Assembly (NCBI GenBank): GCA_019787685.1
Contig: JAHNUO010000037.1
Span: 1-64,000 of the forward strand
Source of the DNA: Chiua virens
Lineage: Eukaryota > Basidiomycota > Agaricomycetes > Boletales > Boletaceae
DNA: 64,000 nt
Direction of reading: 5' to 3'
The notes beneath the pieces are model-generated. The model had not been told where the DNA came from, did no database searches, and worked only from the letters and a program-made list of their open reading frames with translations. Positions 33,131-41,646 of this stretch are shown here, in pieces. Made by a program: the position numbers and the translations under genes. How positions within the stretch are numbered: the stretch's first letter is position 1; each line of letters starts with the position of its first letter.

Positions 33131-33382
33131 CTACTGCCTGGAGAGGAGAATGAACACAACTAGGGCGCTCAGAAGGAACAGGCCATTGAGAAGGAGCTCC
33201 CCATCCTGCAGAGGCAACTGCTGAAACAGCAGGAGAAGGGGGTCAGGTGGACTCTGTGAGGGAGGATTCTGTGGAGAGGGTGGAGACATTTGAGGCGGGC
33301 ATCGCCAGTGGTGGAAGAGGCAGGTGAGGAATGGACGTAGTTGGGGTGAAGATGGGGACTGAGTGGATAATCTCGTTTTCAA
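33131..33382 (-). CDS. Small ORF with Pro-rich start and hydrophobic C-terminus
   Basis: The 83 codons lie between pol and the zinc-knuckle ORF in another frame. They are Pro/Ser-rich and then end in a strongly hydrophobic segment, LLLNGLFLLSALVVFILL, a possible membrane helix. It might be the 5' exon or leader of the zinc-knuckle ORF, or chance. No splice joint was proven. Confidence 0.3.
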   Translation of the reverse strand: MKTRLSTQSPSSPQLRPFLTCLFHHWRCPPQMSPPSPQNPPSQSPPDPLLLLFQQLPLQDGELLLNGLFLLSALVVFILLSRQ

Positions 33383-33443
33383 AGTCGGGGGTAGAGCAGG
33401 AACGGTAGGTCATTACTGCGTTGACGGAGACGGGTGGAGGTGG

Positions 33444-36400
33444 TCAAAGTGGGGAGCGAGGTGGTCGTGGTGGTGGGGAGGAAATCGAACGGACCAAGGG
33501 GAAATCCTTAGGATGGGTCCGCTTATAAGCGTTGACCGTGTCCTTGGCGTTTCCTAAGTTGGACTCGGGTTCCCATGAGTCATCGGCAGCAGAATACCCT
33601 TTCCATCGGATCAGGAACTTGTGGTTTCGTGGGTTCCGTGTGTGGCGTAAAATCCGTTCGATTTCGTATTCTTCTTCTCCAGCGATAAGGTCAGGTGGTG
33701 GTTTCGGGAAGTTCGGTCCGTAGGTTTCTGTTTCTCGATAGGGCGATAACAGGGAAGCGTGGAAGACCGGGTAGATCTTCCAGGTCTTGGGAAGGCGGAG
33801 GCGGTAGGTGAGCGGAGAAAGGACTTCCATGATGGTGAATGGTCCTTCTCGGCAAGATGCGAGTTTCGGGGAGATCAGCTCCCGTTTCAGGTTGCGGGCT
33901 TCTAGCCATACTTGGTCTCCTTTGGCAAATGGCTTGAATTTGTGGAAGGATCTAGCTTTCATGGCTTGTCGAGCAAGTTCATGAGCGGCAAGGGCTTCGT
34001 CGTGGGCAGCAGAGAGGACATTGAGGCGTTCTTTGACTGCGGGGATTTTGGTATCGGCGATGATCGTGGGTAGGGGACGGGGTTCATATCCCATCATCAA
34101 GAAGAACGGGGATTTGCCGGTGACGGAGTGAGGGCGGTGGTTGTGCGCAAATTCGGCCATGGGAATTAGGTCGGCCCATTTCTCCGGGTTATTTTGGCAA
34201 TACATGCGGAGGTAGGTCTCGACTTCTTGGTTAACTCGTTCCGTCTTGCCATCAGATTGGGGATGGTAGGCGGTGGACAAGGAAAGGCAATATCCGATAA
34301 GCTGGGAGAGCTCTTTCGCGAAAGCAGAAGCGAACTGCGGGCCACGGTCGGAGATAATCTTGTCGTAGAGGCCGAATCGGGTGTATACTTTGTGGAAAAA
34401 GAGGCAAGCGATGCCTGCAGAGTCAGCTGTTTTTACTGTGGGGCAAAGAATTACCCCCTTTGTAAGGCCATGGTCAACCACGACCATGAGAGAGTCGTAG
34501 CCCTCTGCGGAAACGGGGAGATCCGTGATAAGATCCACCAAGACATTCTGGAAGGGGCGAGAACATGCGGAGGGGATCGGAGACAGAGGAGGGGTGGTCG
34601 GGTGGGTGTTGACCTTGTGCTGCTGGCATGCCGCACAGCTGGAGACGTAGGAGCGGACAAAGGATGCGAGTCCAGGCCACCAAAATTCGGCAGTGACGAG
34701 CTGACGGGTCTTCAAGTAACCGGGATGACCGGCGGAGTGGGAGTCATGGTGTCGGGCAACGATTTGTTGCCGGAGTTCGAGGTTCAGTGGGATGTAGACA
34801 TGGCCCTGATAAGTCAGGACTCCTGCGTCGTATTTCCAATCCAAGAGGCGGGCACGAAATGAGGAGGGTAGGCCGCCATCAAGGGCGTTTAGAGTGTCGA
34901 GGACAAGGGGGTCCGAGACTGAGGACTTGGCAATGAGGGATTGCAAATCCAGAGTGACGAGGTTGACGAAGATGTCGTCAGGCAAGAGGGTGACGTTTTC
35001 ATTGTCAGATTCTGAGGTGATATGGTCAGGACGTCGGGATAGAGCGTCCGGGCCGTCAAGGAGTTTGCCGGGGACGTGGGAGAAGGTAAGGTCGAAGTTG
35101 GCGAGGTCGAGGAGCCAACGAGCTTGTCGGCGATTCAGGTTTTGTGGTTGACGGAAGTACGTCAAGTTCTTGTGGTCAGAAAAGACCATCACGGGATGTG
35201 CACTTTCTCGAAGGTGGTGTCGCCAAGCCTTGAGGGAGCGAATGACCACAAGGAGTTCGCGATCGTAGATGTCGTAGTTCCTCTCCACAGCGTTGAAGGA
35301 CTGGGAGAGATAGGAACAGGGTTTCCAGTCACTGTTTGTGTCGGTCTGGAGGAGGACACCACTGGTAGCGTACTTGGAGGCATCGGTGGCGATGGCGAAA
35401 GGTCGGGAGGAGTCGGGAAACCGGAGTACAGGATCCGTGGTGAAAGCCTTTTTGAGGCGTTCGAAGGCAGAAATCTGGGAAGGTCCCCAAGTCCAAGGTG
35501 TGTCTTTCTTGGTGAGATCGACGAGGGGTCGGGCGATGGTAGAGTAGTCGGGAATGAACCGACGGTAGAAGTTGGCAAAGCCCATGAACGATCGGACGTC
35601 CTTGAGCTTGGTAGGTGTTGGCCAGTCTGCGATACCGGCTACTTTGACGGGGTCCATGGCAAGCTCGCCTGGTCGGGCGATCATGCCGAGGTATTCTACT
35701 TCGGTGGTGGCGAAGTGGCATTTTTCGAGTTTCAAGTGAAGGTCGAGTTCCTTCATGCGAGCGAGAACGCGTTTAGTGCGCTCAGTGTGAGTGGCCTCGT
35801 CCTCGGAGAAGATGAGGAGATCGTCCATGTAGATGACGAGCCATCCTTCGGCGATCATATCGCGGAAAGAGTCGTTCATGAAACGTTGGAACGTCGCGGG
35901 AGAGTTGGTCAGTCCGAAGAACATGACCGTGGGTTCGAAGAGACCGCGGTGGGTGATGAACGTGGCTTTCCATTGGTGTCTGTCCTTGATACGAACATTG
36001 TTATAACCCCATCGGACGTCAAACTTGGTGAACAGTTTAGCGTCTTTGAGCTTGTCGACAAGGTCGGAGATGAGAGGAAGGGGGTAGGCGTCGCGAACGG
36101 TGTGTTCGTTGACGTATCAGTAGTCTTGGCAAGGACGGAGTTTGCCATCCTTCTTTTTGACGAAGAAGAAGGGGGAGGCCTGAGGTGAGTTCGAGGGGCA
36201 GATCTTGCCATTGGCAAGGTGTTCATCGATGAATTCGTCGGTGGCCTTGCGCTCATCGGGGGACAAGGGGTAGACCTTTCCGACCTTGGGTATGAAGGTG
36301 TCTTTCAGATGGATTTCATGGTCGCAGGACCTAGAGGGAGGCATCTGATCAAAGGGCTCTTTCGCGAATATGGATTTGAATTCCGAATATTCCGAAGGAA

Positions 36401-37049
36401 GGGTGACTTTTGGTTTCTTCGCTGTGGCCACGAGGGTGGTAGCATTGGTGAGCTTCTTGGGTTGAGTGATCCGAACGAAGCGTTGTCCTGTGCGCATGAC
36501 GCAGTTGACGGAGTGTTGCACGGATTGGGTCATAAAACGGTGCCCAGTTTCGGTGTCTAGGTAGTCATAGAGTTTGCCGTCCCAGATGGGATCAACATCG
36601 AGATGGCGGACGGGACGGATAGGAGGAGGGTGAGCGAGTCTGGCGGAGTGTTTGGGTTCGTCAGTGGTGATGGGAGGGAGGTCGGGTTCAGGAGCGGATA
36701 CTGTGATGGTCTTGGCAACCCAATCAATGATCGGATTAGTCGCCTTGAGCCAGGGAAGTCCGAGGATAACGTTCTCGGAACCACAGTGGATGATGTGGAA
36801 TTTGATTCGTTGGAGCACTCCGCCGAGAGCAATCCGAAGGGTGGTGGTGAATTTGATATCACCGTTCTTGTTCGCGGTAGAGTCTACGTTCCTAACCGGG
36901 ATGGGTTTCAGAAGGCGTTCTTTCGGGAACTTGTGTTTCTGGACGAAATGCCAGTCAATGCAGTTGATCCCGGCTCTGGAGTCAATAAGGGCGCGGGTGT
37001 CGACGTCTTGAGAAGTAGCCGTGGCGTTCAATCTAACAGGGATTTGCAT
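33444..37049 (-). pseudogene. Gypsy Pol: protease, reverse transcriptase, RNase H, integrase, chromodomain
   Basis: In one frame from 37049: a retropepsin-like region (ALIDSRAGINCID, with DSR where DSG is the active-site rule; ILGLPWLKATNP), then the RT start FFVKKKDGKLRPCQDY. A TGA at about 36116 sits where 'DYRYVNEHT' is expected. The same frame continues with FGLTNSPATFQRFMN, YMDDLLIFSED, the RNase H region (FAIATDASKYATSGVLLQTD) and an HHCC zinc finger (HHDSHSAGHPGYLK...CAACQQHK). The integrase has D, D, E in VDLITDLP, SDRGPQFAS and DGKTERVNQE. The chromodomain reads YEIERILRHTRNPRNHKFLI with RWKGYSAADDSWEPE. The single stop and the DSR change inactivate an otherwise complete polyprotein. 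Its frame differs from gag by one step, and the open region begins near the gag stop. Confidence 0.92.
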
Positions 37050-37126
37050 AGATTGAGACGAGAGCTCAGCTACAAGTACATGGGTACGAGAATGGGAAGA
37101 TACCGGCGTCGAATCGGTCTTCCTCC

Positions 37127-38032
37127 TTAAAAACCCGTGACCGGAGTGGTCACCTGGTTGACGCTCATGGCGTCCTCATCATCCTCCTCGACTTCTACTA
37201 AAGCGGGGATTGGTTCAGGCTTCGGAGCTGTCTTCCTAACCTTCTTGGAGGAGGATGCGGTGGGGGTTTTCATCGAGAATGCTGTGCAAGCGGATGTTTG
37301 ATGTCCAGGTTTGCGACAGCAGAAACAGAGTTTTTGTTCGAAGCATCGCTTTCGCTCAGCCTCGGTAAGCTTTGGGACATAGATAGCATCTACATCCATA
37401 GCGTCGGGATCTCGCTCCTTCTTGCGAGTGGGGGTGTCGTGGAAAACGACGGCGGCAGCGGGTTTCTTGTTGCAGCGGGTGATCTCGTCGGCGTGCTCCC
37501 ATTGAGTTTTGAAATGGATGGCTTGGGTATACCACTTGTCGATCGTGGTAGGGACCGTGTCCATGCCTTGGATGTGCCTCATGAGGGAGGGGGGAAGCCC
37601 AGCGGTGAAGAAGTTGATGAGGACAGAGTCAGAGCCGGCAAGCCCTGCAGTGATGACCCTGTTGCGGAAGGAGGAGATGTACGAGGGGACATCCTCGTTC
37701 TTGGTGGTACAGGTGGTGGATAACCAGGCGATGGCGTCGCCCTTGGTGTCGTGGTGTTCGAAGTCCTTTCGGAACTCCGTCTGCCAGTCGGTCCAGGTTC
37801 CAAAGGATCTTGCAATGATGGACTTGGCGCGGAACGTGTCGGCCCAAGTCAAGGCAGACCCTTCGGTCATGAAGGAGAGTGCAAAAGCAACTCGTTTGTT
37901 TTCGGTGTTGTACACATCTTCATTAACGAAGAGGTAAGTGGCGACGTCGTTGAGCCATGGTATAGCTCGGTCGTAGGAGCCGTTGAAGGCGGCGGGTTTT
38001 CCGAGACGAAGTTCAACTGCCTTGTTAGACAT
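37127..38032 (-). CDS. Gypsy Gag protein
   Basis: The 301-codon frame from ATG 38032 is intact. Residues 1-180 resemble the retrotransposon capsid domain (FNGSYDRAIPWLNDVATYLF, ALSFMTEGSALTWADTF, GTWTDWQTEFRKDFEHHD). A CX2CX4HX4C zinc knuckle (C236, C239, H244, C249) follows, then a basic then acidic tail (KKVRKTAPKPEP, EVEEDDEDAM). Gag coats the RNA and builds the particle in living relatives. It lies about 400 bp from the 5' LTR and ends about 80 bp before the first pol ATG, in a different frame, so Pol needs frameshifting or a separate start. Confidence 0.92.
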   Translation of the reverse strand: MSNKAVELRLGKPAAFNGSYDRAIPWLNDVATYLFVNEDVYNTENKRVAFALSFMTEGSALTWADTFRAKSIIARSFGTWTDWQTEFRKDFEHHDTKGDAIAWLSTTCTTKNEDVPSYISSFRNRVITAGLAGSDSVLINFFTAGLPPSLMRHIQGMDTVPTTIDKWYTQAIHFKTQWEHADEITRCNKKPAAAVVFHDTPTRKKERDPDAMDVDAIYVPKLTEAERKRCFEQKLCFCCRKPGHQTSACTAFSMKTPTASSSKKVRKTAPKPEPIPALVEVEEDDEDAMSVNQVTTPVTGF

Positions 38033-38434
38033 GTTGGTCGAGGGGTTTGCGGTGATGGGTCGCAGGGATTGTCCTGACGGGGTGACAATGCTTGGGTTCC
38101 GGATAGATGATGGTCCGGGGTTCAGCCTTCATGGGGTCGTTGGGGACGCGAAGGTGGCAAGTGCAGGGAGGTCAAGTGTTTGATGAAGACGGTCAGCTAG
38201 TCGCTGGGTTTCATCCTCCAAGTCAAGGTGTTCAACGTTGATGTCGAGGTCTGCTTCCTGTGGTTCAGAAAGTGGGGTCGAGGGTTCAGGGTTTTCGTCA
38301 GATAGATCAGACGACGGAGTGTTGGAGGCTCGGAGATTCCAAGCAGGGTTCAAGAGTGGACGGGTGGGAGGTTGTCCAGCAATGGTGGGCAGCTAGCTGC
38401 ACGAAGGCAGGCTGTATAGGTAGTCTTGATCTTA

Positions 38435-39170
38435 TGTTATGGTAGTTCCAGGTAGGACCTAGCATAGCCGCAAAAGCGCCAAGTACCAAGTGGCTGCGAT
38501 AACTCAAACAACCACCACTTGATACGTGGTGTGCTGAAGAGTTGAACGAGGGTTTCTGGTCAGCGGATTGCTACCAGAGAGACGAGTGAAAACTCAGGCG
38601 TTGCTGAGAGTTGTCCGGTTGGGAATCTATACCCGAGGGACGGTCGAGGGTCGAGGGTTGACTACGTTGAGTCCGAGGGTTGGTTCAAGGGACGACGAGA
38701 GAAGTCCCTGGTCGAGTGGTCACAAGGAAGGGTCCGAGTGGAGCAGTGATACTCAGCTAGATTGCGGAGATCAAGACGAGAGTACAAGAGTATCGCTGCG
38801 AGGTATTTATACTGCGAGAACTGCGCACGGACCAAGTAACTAAAAGGAGGTGGCCAGAAGAGCGGAAGGGCCAAAGGGCCAAAAGGAGTGCGCAGTAAAC
38901 AAAAGGGGAAGTCGTACGATGCAAAGGCAATGGATGATGACAAAGATGAAATGACAAATGCGAAGCCATCGAATGATGATGAGAATGAAATGAGTAAGTG
39001 CGATGCCATCGGGTGATGATGAGAAAGGGGAAACGTAAGCACTCGGGTAAGGCCGGTGCGGAGTTACAAAGGTAAAGAGAAACGAGTACGGATGAACGTA
39101 CGAGGATACTTAGGTATCAAGTGTAGTGAAGGAGTACAAGTGAAACGAAAGAAAGAAAGAAATTGTAACA
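38435..39170 (-). repeat. 5' LTR of the gypsy element
   Basis: It starts TGTTATGGTAGTTCC and ends AATTGTAACA on the plus strand. By eye it differs from the 3' LTR at about 18 sites, 17 of them transitions and at least 10 at CpG. No tRNA-type primer site is obvious just inside it (minus strand ATAAGATCAAGACTACC). Confidence 0.95.
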
Positions 39171-39326
39171 GTTGGGGGTAGCTCTTCTTTCGCAGAAATA
39201 TGAGATGGCTCTCCAGAAAATTTATGTACGTTTATCTCCACATAATACCTGGAATGTACTCATGCACGACGCAATAGGAACTGGAGAAGAATTCTGGAGA
39301 CACTGCAATTATCTCACATCAGCCTG

Positions 39327-39772
39327 GATCGTCTCTCACTGCGCCATTTTCTCCATTCGTGCCAACCCAGCGCCCAATATCCCGCTCTCCCTCACCTGAT
39401 CTGAATTCATCTCTCCTGCTTTAGCCTTTCTTCAGTCAGAAGTCAACTTCCCAGAGAGTTAAGTTGACTGGCACTTATGTTTGTAGCTATTAATCATGTC
39501 ACTGGTCGCTTACTGATCGATCCTCCAGGAGAAGAATGCTCCTGCTCGATCGTCTCTCACTGAGGCATTTTCTCCACCCATGCCAACCCAGCACCCAATG
39601 TCTCGCTCACCTTCACCCGATCTGAATTCGTCTTCCTTGCCACAGCCTTTCTTCAGCCAGAAGTTGGCTTCCCCCCCAAGGGTCAGGTTGACCGGCACTT
39701 GTGTTTGTAGTTATTAATCATATCGCTGATCGCTTACTGATTGTTCCTCCAGGAGAAAAATCCTCCTGTGAC
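39327..39772 (+). repeat. Tandem exon-plus-intron duplication (about 221 bp)
   Basis: Copy 1 begins GATCGTCTCTCACTGCGCC near 39327 and copy 2 GATCGTCTCTCACTGAGGC near 39548. Both contain the exon phrase RSPSPDLNSS, a GT-start intron with GGCACTT.TGTTTGTAG.TATTAATCAT, and a CCTCCAG acceptor followed by GAGAA. Copy 1 has an in-frame TAG (LLL-PFFSQK) where copy 2 is open. Confidence 0.8.
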
Positions 39773-41017
39773 TACAAGCGTATCTGCCAATTCCTTGTTA
39801 TTGGACCAAAGTACAATAGAAAGGGTTGTGCATGAGGTCTACTGGGTCATGCAGAATAATCTGACGTCTCCAACTCCTGCAAAGAGACAGTCACGCAAAG
39901 TGGTCAAGTTGAAGCATGAGATTGCTTGCGATAAAGAGCGGGTTGTAAATCTTGTAAGCACATTAAGGTTATCTGCATGGAGTCATACCTAATCCACTTT
40001 AGGAACATGTTCACGACCTTTTCAAGGAAGCATTTGGGATCAGCACGGATGATGAATTCTTACTTGTTGGTGGGGTTTCCCATGAACAAGTTCAGGCATT
40101 TCTAGATGGTGGAAGCGGCCCCGATCCTGACAACTTGCAGTGGGATTTCAGCCGTCCAGCGACTTCCGTTTGGAACCAAGTGGTGATTTCCGAACTTGTG
40201 CAGCAACTAAAGATGAAGAGGCGGGAAGAAAAGTGGTTGACGCAACCTCGATCTGATGAATATTGGGAGGATGCTATAGCTCAGAAGTTCGCTCGCATCA
40301 AAGCTAGGCTTTCAAGTGCCAAACCTCGTGTGCGTGACGATAGCTCAATCGAAACCGAGCAGGAGATTGCAAAGCGGTTGCTGAGGGAAAAGGATAAAAG
40401 GTTGCAGAAGGCCAGGAAGGATGAACGAAGGCTCAGTGTAAGTCGTTTACTCATCTCATCAATTTTAGTGCTGATGTAGGGAAGAAATATCGTCGTCGTC
40501 TAAGGATCACTCAAACCCTGGCAGAAGTGAAGGCCGAGCGAGATGACGATGCAGCCGTTTGGGCTTTTTTGTTGGATGTTGTGTCGACATTGGGCAGTGA
40601 TGGGACAAGCTCTGATGAGAGTGACGATGAGGACATGGAAATCGCGTTTCACAATCACGGGATGCCCTGGAGGAGGGACATCAAAAGGGAGTTAAACATC
40701 ATTGACATCCAACGCACCCAAGACAAGGAAACATTCTGTCAGAAGGGTGCGAAGTTAACAAAGCGCATTTGAAGCGGTAATACCTTGCCATCCTCGCGTA
40801 GGCCTGTCATGGGTTTGCCACAATCTTTTTATGATCCTCTCTGGCTCGCTGAAAACCCAGATTCTGCATCTGACAAGATGTTCCCTTGGATGCATATCGT
40901 TATTCAGAGATAGTCCTGTGATCTGTAGTAGTCTGTCATGCCTGTCAATGCTAGCCTATGCGACACCGCCATCTCTAATGACCCTGGGCATTCTTGTATG
41001 GGGCTGGCATTGCCATT

Positions 41018-41128
41018 ATTTGTTTATCGCCATTGTATTTGTTTATCACCATTGTATTTGTTTATCGCCATTGTACTCATTTATCAGCGTTGTATTCATT
41101 TATTGCCATTGTTGTGTTCATTGCCACT
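41018..41128. repeat. Minisatellite, about 19-bp unit
   Basis: GTTTATCGCCATTGTATTT at 41022 is repeated at 41041 as GTTTATCACCATTGTATTT, followed by further units that decay to TTCATTGCCACTG. It abuts the right inverted-repeat arm. Confidence 0.8.
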
Positions 41129-41424
41129 GTGGCGTGGGAACCGATTATCCAATTGAGTTCGTTCCAGTTTAAATTCCTTCGTGCGACACTGATGCAACTC
41201 TTTCTCATTCTAGTAGTAACCCATAGCAGCAGTATCGGCAGTGTACTACAGTAGCTCTAAGTACTATTTATAACCGAACATGCAATTGTTTCTAATAAAT
41301 ATCCCAGGCGAACTACAGTAATTAGAACCTCAGAAATTTGTTCACCGGCGAGCCCAAAGTGAGTATCCTCCTCGTCAATTGAGTAGTAGATGCTAATCTG
41401 GACACATTAGTCGCAATCTCGCAA
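41113..41424. repeat. Right arm of the long inverted repeat (partner 24178-24500)
   Basis: It contains on the plus strand CCAGTTTAAATTCCTTCGTG, GTGCGACACTGATGCAACTC, ACCGAACATGCAA, CAGGCGAACTACAGTAATTA, TGAGTATCCTCCTCGTCAA, CTAATCTGGACAC and CGCAATCTCGCAA. This is the reverse complement order of the left arm. Outside it, the Tnp2-like gene starts at 41647 and reads away from the arm. Confidence 0.7.
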
Positions 41425-41646
41425 AAAAGGAAGTCGTTGTACTTTTACAGACAGAGCTGTTATTCCCACAAGCGAGGGTTGCAGGTAAGATGTTGTCTTC
41501 TTCTTGGAGACAGTAACCATGGTCCTGTTCGCAATGTCCAAGACATTGTATGCCATCAGTGCACTGTGCCATTGAAATACTGAAATACATCTCCAACTAA
41601 TGATCTCCGTCCATAGATTCCATGAACTGATCCTCCCTCATTGCTC

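Larger units (their letters stand above)
31424..39170 (-). mobile_element. Near-complete Ty3/gypsy chromodomain retrotransposon (7747 bp)
   Basis: Two 736-bp LTRs (31424-32159 and 38435-39170) flank gag, pol and one extra 3' ORF, all on the minus strand. A perfect 5-bp target duplication GTTGG lies at 31419-31423 and 39171-39175. The element interrupts an exon of the coiled-coil gene, whose reading frame joins when the element and one duplication are removed. By eye the LTRs differ at about 18 of 736 positions, so the insertion is fairly recent. The chromodomain at the end of Pol places it among chromoviruses. It is inactivated by one stop and a protease change. Confidence 0.95.
30640..40913 (+). 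pseudogene. Coiled-coil protein gene, copy A, split by a gypsy element
   Basis: The 5' part has a Ser/Thr/Asn-rich frame (30640-30894) and a long coiled coil at about 31090-31370 (LQEENAKLKTLEEEYRQHN, LAIEKFEREVEAERQAG). After an intron, VDKEL is cut by the gypsy element at 31424-39170 and resumes GVALLSQKYEMALQKIY. Downstream exons include the duplicated SPSPDLNSS exon (39327-39772) and STIERVVHEVYWVMQNNL. They continue with NLQWDFSRPATSVWNQVVIS, RSDEYWEDAIAQKFARIKAR, MPWRRDIKRELNIIDIQR, and GLPQSFYDPLWLAENPD before TAG at 40911. A TGA inside KRI-SGNTLPSS replaces an expected Arg. The family is unknown to me beyond being multiplied in Agaricomycetes; the C-terminal LP.SFYD..WL motif is its hallmark. 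Paralogue at 60449-62679. The start is uncertain. Confidence 0.65.

Noticed and set aside
32202..33382. An envelope gene, because of its position after pol
   Set aside because: No signal peptide, no cleavage site and no glycoprotein pattern; the zinc knuckles point to nucleic-acid binding instead.
34194..34862. 222-codon plus-strand open frame
   Set aside because: Antisense to the gypsy integrase (SDRGPQF, KTERVNQ on the minus strand).
35076..36188. 370-codon plus-strand open frame
   Set aside because: It lies antisense to the gypsy RT/RNase H region, which has clear motifs on the minus strand; the frame is a by-product of its codon composition.
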